Origin: Planctomycetota bacterium
GTDB taxonomy: Bacteria; Planctomycetota; Planctomycetia; JALXBF01
DNA length: 45,520 nucleotides
Reading direction: 5' to 3'
Assembly (NCBI GenBank): GCA_026981825.1
Contig: JALSID010000376.1
Span: forward strand, 1 to 45,520
Below are positions 1-8,878 of this stretch, one piece after another. A program made the position numbers and the translations under genes. Each line of letters begins with the position of its first letter. Positions within the stretch are counted from its first letter, which is position 1. Below the pieces are notes generated by a model. It saw only the letters and a list, made by a program, of their open reading frames with translations. It did no database searches and was not told the DNA's origin.

Positions 1-1076
1 CGAGCGTCCCGAATGAGCGCAATATGAGTTCGATCCTTGATCATGCGGTCCAGGCAGACCGACAGGGGGTCCGTGTCGCGAAACGAGGGGATCGGGCGCA
101 GGATCCGTTCAATCGTGGCCGGGGGCTTTGGTCGCATCCCGAGCGCCATCACGATGTCCTTGAACGTTACGTATCCGACGATGTTCAGCTCTGAAGTGTC
201 GGGCGGAGCGCCGTGGGGACCGGCCGAATCTGGAGCGTGCCCAGCCTGATGGGCCTCGTGCACGTTGGCAGGCTTTGAACTTCCGCGGGGGGCCACTACC
301 GGGTAACGCGTATGCATGTCCACATGGGCACGCGCTAGTGCTTCCGCTGGTGATATGTCCTTGGGCAGCGTTACCATCTCTTCCAGCGGGATCATGATCT
401 CACGCACGGGCCGGCGGCTTAACTTGCTTGCGCCCAGAATGATCTGTTCTTCCTGGGAACCGATCAGGGCTGCACGACGCGCTACGGCGACAGCCGCTCG
501 CAATTCCTCCAACACCACCGGCTCCTGAGGTTTCTCCACCTTGCGGAACGAATGCCAGACCCGCTCGACAACAGCGACAAGCGTTTCGGCCGTCGCCTCC
601 AACACCCGCACCACCGGCCATAGCGCGCTGGTGAAAAGGTACATCGGCGGCGAAAGGACGAGACAGATCCATTCGGGATTGCGGAGCGCAAAAAGCTTCG
701 GAACAAGCTCCCCCACCACAATGGTGGCGAAAGTCAGCGGAACGACCACCAGGCCGAGCGCAACAATCCTGGCCGTTTCGTGGGATAAGCCCAGGCTCTG
801 TTCGATCGCGGGCTGGAACTTCTCGATGCCGCCGGCACCACCTACCGCGCCGGCAATTGCGCCGACGAGCGTGATCGCGAGCTGGATGGATGCGAGGCTG
901 GCCTCCACGTCCCGCTTCATCAACACCGCGGCCTTCGCACCATGCTTGCCCTGCTGCTGCAGGGTCTGCAACCGCGATAGCTTTACGGAGGCCAGCGCGA
1001 TTTCATAGGCCGCGAACACGGCGTTAAAGATGATCATTAAGGCAATGATGAGCAGATAAACGCCGAAACCAGCCAC
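1..1076 (-). CDS. CNNM/hemolysin C-like membrane protein with CBS domains (3' end outside window)
   Basis: Reading leftward from a GTG at 1076, the frame stays open to the window edge, giving about 358 residues without a stop, so the C-terminus is missing. The start is supported by AGGGGAGG about 10 bases upstream. The N-terminus is a hydrophobic segment (VYLLIIALMIIFNAVFAAYE) followed by ALASVKLSRL, the pattern of a DUF21/CNNM transmembrane domain, with further membrane segments through about residue 140 including VVVGELVPKLFAL. A cytosolic part follows with EIMIPLEEMVTLP and two CBS-like stretches (NIVGYVTFKDIVMAL and CLDRMIKDRTHIALI). Family members are proposed to be Mg2+/Co2+ efflux or ion-homeostasis proteins with a regulatory adenosyl-binding CBS pair. 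An insertion rich in Gly, His and Pro between the first CBS strands is longer than usual. The family call is firm; the transported ion is unknown. Confidence 0.85.
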   Translation of the reverse strand, partial: MAGFGVYLLIIALMIIFNAVFAAYEIALASVKLSRLQTLQQQGKHGAKAAVLMKRDVEASLASIQLAITLVGAIAGAVGGAGGIEKFQPAIEQSLGLSHETARIVALGLVVVPLTFATIVVGELVPKLFALRNPEWICLVLSPPMYLFTSALWPVVRVLEATAETLVAVVERVWHSFRKVEKPQEPVVLEELRAAVAVARRAALIGSQEEQIILGASKLSRRPVREIMIPLEEMVTLPKDISPAEALARAHVDMHTRYPVVAPRGSSKPANVHEAHQAGHAPDSAGPHGAPPDTSELNIVGYVTFKDIVMALGMRPKPPATIERILRPIPSFRDTDPLSVCLDRMIKDRTHIALIRDA

Positions 1077-1290
1077 GGCCGCGAGCGCCTCCCCTAATTC
1101 GGAAAACGGCAGGAGCGAACTCTCAACACCCTATCTTACCCCGCGTGGACATCACCGAGAGCGGAACCTTTAGCGGGTCCAGTGCCCTATCGCGGTAGCT
1201 AAGACGAGGTACACGTAGCACGTGACCCGAACAGGCCTTTCCGAACCGCTCATCAGAAAAGGCGGTCCACGACAAGACGTACCAGCTCAC

Positions 1291-2469
1291 CTAGCACGTG
1301 CCCGTGCGAACAGGGACGCAGGCGACCTCGTGCAAACGCACTTTCCGAGCCCTCAAGTCGTCCCACAAATGGCGGAAAGGCGCGTGGCGACCTACCGGCA
1401 TGAAGGGGGTAGGCGGATTGTTTCGGGCAGCGAGCGTGCCGAGATCGATTTGGCCGGTGCGAAGGAGGTGCTCCAGGTGACGTGTCCCTAACTCCATCAC
1501 GCCTTCCGGGCCCACCAGGTACCATCGTGTCGGCTCCTTGGCCGACGTAACTGCAGGAAGTTCCAGGGCAGTCATCGCACTGTCCGTTCGAGCATCCTCG
1601 CCGGGATCTTTGCCAAGCACCACACACAACTGCTCCGCAGCCAGATCCAGGGTGTCAAGGGTTTCGATCACCTCGGCAGCGCTCTGCGGTCGCGCCTCCG
1701 GCCTGGGCTCCAGCAGGCTCCGCACCAATTCGTCCAACTGCCGAGGAACCTCCGCGCGAAACTCCCGAACCGGCGTCACCCCTTGCTTCTTGAGCAGGAT
1801 CGTTTCCGCCAGCGATTCGCCCGCAAAGGGAACACAAGCCGTCAGCATGTGATACAGCGTGGCGCCCACCCCATAGAGATCCGCTCGGCAGTCAATGTCG
1901 GCGTTCTCAGAGAGTTGCTCCGGAGCCATGTACTGCAGCGTACCGCACGTTACACGATTCCGCACACGGCGATCCCGCTTGCGCAACCAGCGGGCAAGCC
2001 CGAAGTCCGTCAGCTTGACTGCTCCATCCTTGCTGCGGATCAAGATGTTGTCCGGCTTGACGTCGCAGTGCAGCACGCCACGCTGATGAGCGTGGTCAAG
2101 TGCACGGAGAACCTCCAGAATGATCCGAACCGCCTCATCCATGGGCAGTGGACCACGTTCGATTGCCTGCGCCACCGTCGGACCATCCACATACTCCATC
2201 ACGATGTAGCTGTACGCCCCACGCTGACAACACGTGAGGGCACGCACGATGCCGGGGTGGTCCAGCCTGCTGAGAAGCCTGGCTTCCTGCTCGAACCGCT
2301 TCCTTTCCGCTGCGGAGGTGGCTAGACGCCCGCGCAGGATCTTGATCGCTACGTCACGGCGGCGGGAAACTTGATGAGCCTTGTAGACCAGACCCATCCC
2401 CCCTTCGCCGAGTTTCTTGAGGAGCACGTAGTCGTCGAGGACGACCGGTGCCACGCCCCGTTCGTTCAT
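1291..2469 (-). CDS. Serine/threonine protein kinase (Hanks type) with C-terminal GYF_2-like domain
   Basis: A 392-residue bacterial Ser/Thr kinase. Visible landmarks are the glycine loop GEGGMGLVYKA (residues 21-31), catalytic lysine in VAIK (K43), catalytic loop HCDVKPDN (134-141), DFG (155-157) and the GTLQYMAPEQ activation-segment end (176-185). The HRD arginine is replaced by cysteine, which in eukaryotic kinases defines the non-RD class. No transmembrane segment is seen after the kinase domain, unlike the common PknB layout, so a cytosolic protein is likely. The last 75 residues start RWYLVGPEGV and carry LEHLLRTGQIDLGTLAARN, resembling the GYF_2 domain found beside many planctomycete membrane proteins; this is inferred by pattern only. 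ATG start at 2469 with a weak ribosome-binding site. It lies upstream of, and codirectional with, the CBS-domain gene, 214 bases apart. Substrates are unknown. Confidence 0.92.
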   Translation of the reverse strand: MNERGVAPVVLDDYVLLKKLGEGGMGLVYKAHQVSRRRDVAIKILRGRLATSAAERKRFEQEARLLSRLDHPGIVRALTCCQRGAYSYIVMEYVDGPTVAQAIERGPLPMDEAVRIILEVLRALDHAHQRGVLHCDVKPDNILIRSKDGAVKLTDFGLARWLRKRDRRVRNRVTCGTLQYMAPEQLSENADIDCRADLYGVGATLYHMLTACVPFAGESLAETILLKKQGVTPVREFRAEVPRQLDELVRSLLEPRPEARPQSAAEVIETLDTLDLAAEQLCVVLGKDPGEDARTDSAMTALELPAVTSAKEPTRWYLVGPEGVMELGTRHLEHLLRTGQIDLGTLAARNNPPTPFMPVGRHAPFRHLWDDLRARKVRLHEVACVPVRTGTC

Positions 2470-2861
2470 GGCAACGACCCAGCGTCACGAACTTTGCTTC
2501 GACCGCGAATCACGATTCAGGCAATCGCCTGCGGCTCAGCCGCGCGCGGTCTTCAGTCGACACCGCCCGAATTCTACCAGAACGTCCGGCGACGGTACAA
2601 CCGGCCCTATGCTGCACAGCCGGCGCACCAGGCTGAAGAATCGTCTTCTTGGCACGCCGTCGCATCCCCCCAACCGGTTCACAAGTGGCTCAGTTCCCCA
2701 TCCATTGCAGTCCTCGTTCCCTCCCTCGGGACGTGCCCGGCTGCGGACGAGGCCGCGGCCGACATCGCCCGTGGCTCGGCTCACGGCCGGTTGAGAAGCT
2801 ATAGTTGCGTAGAAGCCACAGGTGCGACCCGCGAGCTGTGGACCTGCTGAGCGACTCGGCA
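2470..2861. other. Intergenic gap between divergent kinase and DUF6812-type genes
   Basis: This 392-base gap holds no convincing gene. A small hairpin (CCGTG/CACGG) lies near 2769-2786, and a -10-like TATAGT sits at 2800-2805, pointing toward the rightward gene. No good -35 was found. Open frames here have no recognisable composition. Confidence 0.4.
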
Positions 2862-3269
2862 ATGAACCTCAGAGCAAAGAAAAGCTTCCTTGGCGGCGGG
2901 TGCCGCCCTCGGGAACCCGAGTGCCAACCGGTTGCCGACAAAGCCGCCCAGTACCACCGCCAAAAACAGCGGGTGGTCGTATTGACCGAGAACACCGCAG
3001 TAGAAGGGACAATCTACTTCCCCGAGGGCGTGCGCCTGAGCGATGCTTTGAACTCCCCGGCCGGCGTCAACCAACGTTACCTGCCCCTGGCCGACGTACG
3101 CGTCGTGAGCCTGGTCGACGGCCGCGAGATCCTGCGCAGCGGATTCATCCTGATGCACCACCACTTCATCCTCGGTATCGTCCCCGCCAGCGAACTACAC
3201 TGTTGCTGCGCATTCGGTCCAGACAACGGCGAAAACCGCGCCACCACAACCTCACCCGATCCAGCCTAA
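2862..3269 (+). CDS. Small DUF6812-type protein
   Basis: About 135 residues from the ATG at 2862. The recognisable part is RVVVLTENTAVEGTIYFPEG, then RLSDALN, LPLADVRVVSL and FILMHHHFILGIVPASEL. This matches my memory of the DUF6812 pattern: a beta strand, a GxI-LPxGxRLSDxLN turn, then a last strand ending near Ile-Pro. The function of that family is not known to me. The frame can be extended to a TTG at 2805, but a -10-like TATAGT overlaps that codon, so the ATG at 2862 is preferred although it lacks a clear Shine-Dalgarno. The first 35 and last 25 residues are low-complexity and less conserved-looking. An antisense frame at 2799-3164 shows no family features. Confidence 0.6.
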   Translation: MNLRAKKSFLGGGCRPREPECQPVADKAAQYHRQKQRVVVLTENTAVEGTIYFPEGVRLSDALNSPAGVNQRYLPLADVRVVSLVDGREILRSGFILMHHHFILGIVPASELHCCCAFGPDNGENRATTTSPDPA

Positions 3270-3554
3270 CCCCGATCTCCGCGCGCTGCGACCGCTCTCC
3301 CCATACCCACGTGCCACATCCGACCGGCGGTTCAGCCATGCGGGGAATGGTCGCATACCTCAGAACTTCGCTCGCGAACACATCTCCTGCGCGTACCGCG
3401 ACGCCGCTCGACTGAGTACACTACTGCTGGAGACTCTTCCCCCTGAGCTGACCAAGCTCCAAGAGCCCCCCGTGAGCCTTGCGTTGCATCGCCCTTGCGA
3501 GCAGAGAACCGGAGAGCGGCAGCGGCGTGTGCCGGGGCAGAGCGGGCGGCCGTG

Positions 3555-4151
3555 TTACCACTTCCGTCGGCCCGACCGCAGCCGGACTGTGCTGATCGGG
3601 GCAGGACCGACTTGGGCAACACAGCAGGCTTCCCGGGTGAGCAACCGTTCCGACCGAAACGCGAGCAGGCAACGATCCGCAAACGCGTCCGCCTCGATCT
3701 CGGTGTTTCGACCGGGGATCTGACGCGAACGACGGAGGAAGTGGAACATCTCGTGCCCGACGATCCAGACAATACCTTCGTTAATGTCGTTCAACAGGGT
3801 GTATGCGCCCAGTTTCAACCACGTACGCCCCGTGCGCGGGTCCGAACCATAGCCCCTCGGATGACAACCACGGGGAATAGGAGGCCACCGCCCGTCCGGA
3901 CGGGGATAAAGCGGTCGCTGGCGAGTCTCAACGGTGGTGGGGAACGGTCCGGGAACCTGGCAACTAATCCGATACGTGGGCCGGCTTCGCGTCGGGTACC
4001 AGCAGCGCCCGTATACCCCTCGATACCGGCCGCTGCCTGTGTCGATGCGGATCCATTCCACCAGGCTCAGTTCGAACTGTTCCGCAAAGCTCCGCGCCCA
4101 GGCCAAACCACGCGCTGCCTTGTGGCGGTCTACCTCGATGATCCAACGCAT
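3555..4151 (-). CDS. Zincin-like protein with HEMFH motif
   Basis: A 198-residue protein with a zinc-metallopeptidase signature. HEMFHFL lies at residues 133-139 (HExxH), and 14 residues after the second His comes EIEADAFAD, whose acidic residues could supply the third zinc ligand as in gluzincin or SprT-like folds. The preceding NDINEGIVWIVG resembles the helix that leads into the HExxH helix in such proteins. There is no signal peptide or membrane segment, so the protein is probably cytosolic. The N-terminal half (MRWIIEVDRHKAARG) and the Arg/Pro/Tyr-rich centre match nothing I recognise. It stands alone on the minus strand between a DUF6812-type gene and the amidohydrolase. The motif makes a real gene likely; substrate and peptidase activity are unproven. 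Confidence 0.6.
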   Translation of the reverse strand: MRWIIEVDRHKAARGLAWARSFAEQFELSLVEWIRIDTGSGRYRGVYGRCWYPTRSRPTYRISCQVPGPFPTTVETRQRPLYPRPDGRWPPIPRGCHPRGYGSDPRTGRTWLKLGAYTLLNDINEGIVWIVGHEMFHFLRRSRQIPGRNTEIEADAFADRCLLAFRSERLLTREACCVAQVGPAPISTVRLRSGRRKW

Positions 4152-4628
4152 GCGAAACGGCTCTCAGACGCTACCTGCGCTGCCGCCGTGCGGTACGGCT
4201 CATTCCATCGTCGTAGCAGTCTAACACAGCTTTGCTCTTGCGGCCTGCCGCGGACCCTGAAGTACCTTCACGCATCCTACGAAACGGACGCGATCGCCGT
4301 CTTCTCCACGCCTGGCCCCTGAGCCGATACGTGCAGCCGATCGCCTCGGTATGGAGCATCCATCCCGGCAACCGGCGGTGCGACCGATAAGGTCCGCTCG
4401 GCCGCCTGGGGCACCACAAACGGTGGGACGGTGGGGTGCGTCCGATTGCAGAAAGCTACGAACCAATGTGCCCCCCTCACAACCTGAGGTGGCCGTTTTT
4501 AACATATCCGGAGGGGGTGGCCCATGGAGGGGCGGCACGTGAACGTAGCGCAGTTCTCCCAGACCGCTCACGCTCAAGCCCGTTGGCATCGCTTAGTCGC
4601 GGCCCAGTTCGGCTGGGACCGACGCAGG
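4152..4628. other. Intergenic gap without recognised gene
   Basis: These 477 bases lie between the 3' end of the amidohydrolase gene and the start of the zincin gene, both on the minus strand. The only low-GC patch is around 4495-4510 (gtttttaacatatcc). A 44-codon plus-strand frame with a strong Shine-Dalgarno starts at 4524 but runs antisense into the amidohydrolase; I do not call it. Confidence 0.35.
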
Positions 4629-6179
4629 TCACTCGGGTTGGATGACACGGCCAGGTAGAGCGTCCGTCCGAACACCGTTTTTCAGCACCGGTGTCCCTGC
4701 GACCAGCACATGACGCATTCCCTTCGCCGGGGTGCGCCCCGACTCGAAGGTGGCACAATCCTCGAACTCGTCCGGAGCGAAACAGGCGAGGTCCGCGATG
4801 TACCCCGTACGAATCGCTCCCCGTCTGCCCAGGCGAAAACGACGCACAGCGTGAGTCGAGCAGTGCCTCACCGCCTCCACCAAGCTCCAGCGACCCTCGC
4901 GCGTGTACCGCCCCACAAACCGGGCGAACGCCCCCCAGCCCCGCGGATGGGGATACGCACCCACGAAGATGCCATCGCTGCACGCCATCTGAGCAGGATG
5001 ACGCATCAAAGCGAGCACATCTGCTTCGGTACGATGGCTTTGGAAGTGTACGATGCCCGCAGCCAGGTCACTTGCCAGGAGGACGTCGCACACGAAGTCA
5101 CAAAGATCGGCCCCCGCCAGACGTGCTGCATCGGGGAGCATCATGCCTTCGTACTGCCTATAGGCCGGCGACTGAATGTACGTCAATTTGACGTGGTCCA
5201 GCGAGTACGGACAGTCCTGAGCCATCCATTGGCGAATCCGGTCGCGCACCTGTCGATCGGACAGCCGCTCAAGGATTGCTTGCAGGCCTCCTGCCTGGGC
5301 CCAGGGAGGGAGCGCAACCATCGCGAGGATTGTGCTCCCCGCTGTGTAGGGGTAGGTGTCGTAGGTAACGTCCATGCCCGACCCGATCGCCTCATCGATC
5401 CATTGCAGCAGGGGGGCTTTAACGTTGAAGTGCGAGATGTGGATGGCAGCTCCCGAAGCACGGTGGATCGCGCGCATCTCCTCCAGAGCGCCCTGAACGC
5501 GGTGCGGCGCGTAGCCACGAATGTGGCTCACGAAGGGAAGCCCACGATCGGCGAGCACCCGAGCCAGGGCGATAAGCTCAGCCGTGTCCGCGAAGCGGCT
5601 CGGAACATACTCAAGCCCCGTACTCAGGCCGATTCCCCCAGCATCGAGTCCCTCGCGAAGCAAGGCACACATCCGATCGAGTTCTGCTTGCGTTGCCTTC
5701 CGGGGCTCCGCCCCTACGACCTCGAGCCGGAGATTGCCGTTCGGAATCAAGTAGGCCACATTCAGCGCAACACGCCGATCGAAGCGAGCCAGGTATTCCT
5801 CCACCCCCGTCCATCCCCAGTCGATGTCCGGGTTGCCGTTGAAACCCGCCGTGTACCGCCGGAAATAGTCCACAACCCTGCGACTCCCCGGGGCATAGGA
5901 GCTCCCGTCCTGGCCGATGATGTAGGTCGTGACCCCCTGGCGGATCGCGGGTTCATGGAGTGGATCGGCGAGCAACATCGCGTCACCGTGAACGTGGGCA
6001 TCGACGAACCCAGGCGCGATAACCAGCCCAGAACAGTCAAGCACCTCCCGGGCCGTCCCCTGGAAACGGTCACAGACCGCGCGTATCGTCTCCCCACGAA
6101 TCGCGACATCAGCCCGGCGCACGCTTCCCGCGTCCACATCAACGATTTGACCGTTGCTCAGCAGAAGATCAACGTCCAT
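4629..6179 (-). CDS. N-acyl-D-amino-acid deacylase-like amidohydrolase
   Basis: A 516-residue amidohydrolase-superfamily enzyme, the usual length of D-aminoacylases. It opens with DLLLSNGQIVDVDAGSVRRA, the N-terminal beta part, then the metal-binding APGFVDAHVHGD (HxH). Later come GIGLSTGLEYVPS, VSHIRGY, AIHISHFNVK and MACSDGIFVGAYPHPRGWG, a series typical of the D-aminoacylase/N-acyl-D-glutamate deacylase group, and a C-terminal strand TGYIADLACFAPDEF. These enzymes hydrolyse N-acyl-D-amino acids to D-amino acid plus carboxylate in the cytosol. An upstream extension of the frame to 6320 exists, but ATG 6179 has GGAGAG at good spacing and begins exactly where family proteins begin. The SMP-30-like gene lies 173 bases upstream on the same strand; a joint role in D-amino acid or cell-wall-derived compound salvage is only inference. 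Confidence 0.88.
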   Translation of the reverse strand: MDVDLLLSNGQIVDVDAGSVRRADVAIRGETIRAVCDRFQGTAREVLDCSGLVIAPGFVDAHVHGDAMLLADPLHEPAIRQGVTTYIIGQDGSSYAPGSRRVVDYFRRYTAGFNGNPDIDWGWTGVEEYLARFDRRVALNVAYLIPNGNLRLEVVGAEPRKATQAELDRMCALLREGLDAGGIGLSTGLEYVPSRFADTAELIALARVLADRGLPFVSHIRGYAPHRVQGALEEMRAIHRASGAAIHISHFNVKAPLLQWIDEAIGSGMDVTYDTYPYTAGSTILAMVALPPWAQAGGLQAILERLSDRQVRDRIRQWMAQDCPYSLDHVKLTYIQSPAYRQYEGMMLPDAARLAGADLCDFVCDVLLASDLAAGIVHFQSHRTEADVLALMRHPAQMACSDGIFVGAYPHPRGWGAFARFVGRYTREGRWSLVEAVRHCSTHAVRRFRLGRRGAIRTGYIADLACFAPDEFEDCATFESGRTPAKGMRHVLVAGTPVLKNGVRTDALPGRVIQPE

Positions 6180-6352
6180 CTGCTTTTCTCTCCGGTAGCC
6201 GGCACCACGTTGCCGCCAACTGCATGCCGACGCGAGCTTGCCGTCGAAACCGCCTCCGGCCCTTTCAGGGGGAAAGCATCCAACGACACACGCGGGCCCG
6301 GCTTGATACGCTCTCGTCAATCAATCAGAGCTTCCTTACAGGCCGATCCCCG

Positions 6353-7249
6353 CTAGCCGGTCCGACCCGGGATCAGATAAACGGAGCAGCCGGCTGTTAC
6401 GAGCAGGTCGTGGGGAGTCCACGGTCCCCCCCAACAGACCCGGAAGGGGGGTTCAGGAAGGTGAAGCTTGCCAAGGGTTTCTCCTTCCTGGGAGATCAGG
6501 AATACTCCGGCCATGGAGGCCACGCCAATCAGCCCGTCTTTGCGGACTGCAATGCCACCGGAGTCGATCTCGTCGTCCTGCCATAGATCGCAGAGCCGCC
6601 GAGCGTTCCAGCGGTAGGAAACGTCCTCCTTCGTCTCCCGACGCAACTGCCACACTGCACCGTCCGGCCCATTCACGGCCCATAAGCTGCTCCGCTCCTC
6701 GTCCCAATCGATACCGATCGGTGACGGTATCTCGGAGCCAACTTCCTCCACCTTCTTGAACTGGCGGAACCGCTGGATGGTACCGATCTTCTGCGACCCG
6801 AAGCCGGCTACCGTTTCGGTCCGAACCGCGATGTAGAGGTTCTCATCGGCGTCCACCGCAAAGTCGGCCACATCGGCATTGTTGCCCAGTTTTTCCAGGT
6901 CGACGATTGCTACAACCCCGCCGTCGATCTCCGTGCGACTGATCGAACTGCACAGGTTCTCCAGCACATGGAGTCGGCCGTGGGGATCGAGCTTCAGGAA
7001 GGTCGGACCGCCAGCAGGCTTGCGGAACGCCTTCGGTAAACCGCCCGGTTGCCAGAACCAGATCAGGTCACGACCGAGATCGGTGACCAACAGATAACCC
7101 GCAGAAACCCAACACGCCCCAAATGCCTTCAGGTGTTTTCCAGGGAGACGGCATGCCCCGTCCGGCACGAACAGCTCCGGAACCGAACCCTCCCATTTCA
7201 ACTCCGGGACACCGGCCGTTCCAGGCAACGGTCTGACTTGGGCCATCAT
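6353..7249 (-). CDS. SMP-30/gluconolactonase-like beta-propeller protein
   Basis: About 298 residues from ATG 7249, preceded by GGGAGAAAG. The sequence consists of repeated four-strand blades: GYLLVTDLGRDLIWFWQPGG, FLKLDPHGRLHVLEN, DFAVDADENLYIAVRTETVA, PIGIDWDEERSSLWAVNGPD, GGIAVRKDGLIGVASMAGVF. This is the pattern of SMP-30/gluconolactonase/LRE-like or NHL-type six-bladed propellers. No signal peptide is visible, suggesting a cytosolic protein. Members can be lactonases needing a divalent cation, but I cannot confirm the metal-binding Glu/Asn/Asp set, so enzymatic activity is open. It is codirectional with the amidohydrolase downstream and divergent from rlmN. Confidence 0.65.
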   Translation of the reverse strand: MMAQVRPLPGTAGVPELKWEGSVPELFVPDGACRLPGKHLKAFGACWVSAGYLLVTDLGRDLIWFWQPGGLPKAFRKPAGGPTFLKLDPHGRLHVLENLCSSISRTEIDGGVVAIVDLEKLGNNADVADFAVDADENLYIAVRTETVAGFGSQKIGTIQRFRQFKKVEEVGSEIPSPIGIDWDEERSSLWAVNGPDGAVWQLRRETKEDVSYRWNARRLCDLWQDDEIDSGGIAVRKDGLIGVASMAGVFLISQEGETLGKLHLPEPPFRVCWGGPWTPHDLLVTAGCSVYLIPGRTG

Positions 7250-7450
7250 GGATTGCTTTCTCCCACCCGCGAGACTTCGTTCCAACCGAGCGGCTCAGCA
7301 TGGCTGCATCGGTTGGTAAGAGCAGCCAGCGACCAAGGACTCACGGCGGGCTGGTAACCGGCCACGCCTGTGCCGGTAACGCTCAGCCCGCTGCAACGTT
7401 GTGCCCTCCGCCGAGGGGGCGATCGCCTCAGCAGCGGTGTACCGACGCCG

Positions 7451-7462
7451 ATTGTATACAAT
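7451..7462. promoter_or_regulatory. 12-base perfect palindrome in divergent promoter region
   Basis: ATTGTATACAAT is a perfect palindrome in the roughly 270-base region between the leftward SMP-30-like gene (start 7249) and rlmN (start 7520). It is conspicuously AT-rich in a GC-rich window, and could be an operator or part of a -10 element (TATACAAT). No regulator family is assigned. Confidence 0.35.
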
Positions 7463-7519
7463 CACTTGATCCTGTAGCAGCCGTCGAACACAGCGCAGGA
7501 GTGGATTCCAAACCGCCGG

Positions 7520-8644
7520 ATGCAAATGCCGCTGTCCGCATCTCTGGAACAACGACTATTGCCCGGAGTTCTGAGTGTTCCAAGCGATGAGCTCCTCCGC
7601 TGGCTCCACGCCCGCAACGAGCCTCCGTACCGCGTGAAACAGATTCGGCGCTGGATCTTGCTCCGCCGCGCGAGCTCGTTCGAGCAGATGACCGACCTTC
7701 CTGTGCGGCTGCGTGCCGAGCTGGCCGCGCATTTTCGTGTTCTCGGCACGGAATTACGGGAGGTGGCGAATACGACCGACGGCACCTCGAAGCTCCTCGT
7801 TGGATTGGTGGACGGTCGAGCCGTCGAATGTGTGCTCATGCGCACAGAGGACCGCCGCACCGTGTGCGTGAGTACCCAGGTCGGCTGCGCGATGGGATGC
7901 GTCTTCTGTGCAAGCGGCCTCGAGGGGGTTGAAAGGAACCTCGAACCGTACGAGATCTTGGAACAGTTCCTGCACGCCACTCGATTGCTTGGACCGCAGG
8001 AGCGATTGACCCACGCGGTGATCATGGGGATGGGCGAACCGCTTGCGAACCTGAACAACTTGCTCGCAGCTCTTGAGGTGGTCTGTTCCCGGGACGGCTT
8101 GGGCTTGAGCCGCAGGCGCGTGACGATCTCGACCGTCGGCCTGCCCGCGGCAATTCGTCGCCTTGCCGACCTGGGGGTGCAGTACCACCTGGCGATTTCA
8201 CTCCACGCACCAACCGATACGTTGCGGAACCAAATCGTGCCGGTAAACCGCAAGGTTGGCGTCGAGGAGCTTGTGGCTGCAGGCGACTACTACTTCGAAA
8301 AGACCGGCCGACAGGTGACCTACGAATACGTGCTCCTGAAGGGCATCAATGATACGATCGATTGCGCCAGGCGGCTCGCGGAGTTACTCCGCGGGCGAAG
8401 CGTGCACATTAACCTGATTCCCTACAACCCGGTCGAGTCGTTGAACTTCGAGACTCCGTCGCCACATCGCGTCCGTCAGTTCACCGACTACCTCCGCTCC
8501 CGCGGGTTTGTGGTCCATGTTCGTCGGACCAAGGGAAGGGAGATCTCCGCTGCGTGCGGCCAGCTTCGCTTGCGCCACAAACGCGGCCAGGCAGCGGCTT
8601 CGCCGCACAATGCTACAGCACAGTCCGCCAGTCCTGGCAACTAA
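7520..8644 (+). CDS. rlmN: Dual-specificity RNA methyltransferase RlmN (23S rRNA A2503 / tRNA A37 C2-methylation)
   Basis: A 374-residue radical-SAM enzyme that adds a methyl group to C2 of adenosine 2503 in 23S rRNA and, in some bacteria, A37 of tRNA. The cluster motif CAMGCVFC gives C123, C127 and C130 (CxxxCxxC). Other family blocks are PYRVKQIRRWI near residue 37, VGLVDGRAVECVLMR, HAVIMGMGEPLANLNNLL, RRVTISTVGLPAAIRRL, YHLAISLHAPTD, EYVLLKGINDT and HINLIPYNPVE. The C-terminal GREISAACGQL holds the second catalytic cysteine that forms the methyl-enzyme intermediate. The ATG at 7520 (or the ATG two codons on) is used; a GCAGGAG lies about 20 bases upstream, so the ribosome-binding site is not ideal. 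The gene is monocistronic on the plus strand. Confidence 0.96.
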   Translation: MQMPLSASLEQRLLPGVLSVPSDELLRWLHARNEPPYRVKQIRRWILLRRASSFEQMTDLPVRLRAELAAHFRVLGTELREVANTTDGTSKLLVGLVDGRAVECVLMRTEDRRTVCVSTQVGCAMGCVFCASGLEGVERNLEPYEILEQFLHATRLLGPQERLTHAVIMGMGEPLANLNNLLAALEVVCSRDGLGLSRRRVTISTVGLPAAIRRLADLGVQYHLAISLHAPTDTLRNQIVPVNRKVGVEELVAAGDYYFEKTGRQVTYEYVLLKGINDTIDCARRLAELLRGRSVHINLIPYNPVESLNFETPSPHRVRQFTDYLRSRGFVVHVRRTKGREISAACGQLRLRHKRGQAAASPHNATAQSASPGN

Positions 8645-8878
8645 TCACCGTTCCGTCCAGACGCGGTCCGCGGGTCGGGGGGCGCTCCGATCCCTCATTC
8701 GTCGCCGGCACCGGCTACCTGATCCATCCTTGTCGGCGCCGCCGGGGAAGCCACCGTCGCTTGCGTTCCGCCGGGTCTTCGCTCGTCTCCGTGGGGCGTG
8801 GCCGCACTCAGCGCGCGAAACTGCGGGTCGATACCACCCGTCCTGGAGCGCGGGCGAAGCGCCAGCCGCAGCGAAGAG

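Noticed and set aside
2799..3164. 121-codon minus-strand frame opposite the DUF6812-type gene
   Set aside because: The plus strand shows the family pattern at the same place, the minus frame does not.
4524..4658. 44-codon plus-strand frame with strong GGAGGGGG ribosome-binding site
   Set aside because: It runs antisense over the 3' end of the amidohydrolase gene and has no recognisable composition; the site is likely accidental in a G-rich stretch.
4710..6356. 548-codon plus-strand frame antisense to the amidohydrolase
   Set aside because: It is the mirror frame of a gene with clear family motifs; its own product has no domain pattern.
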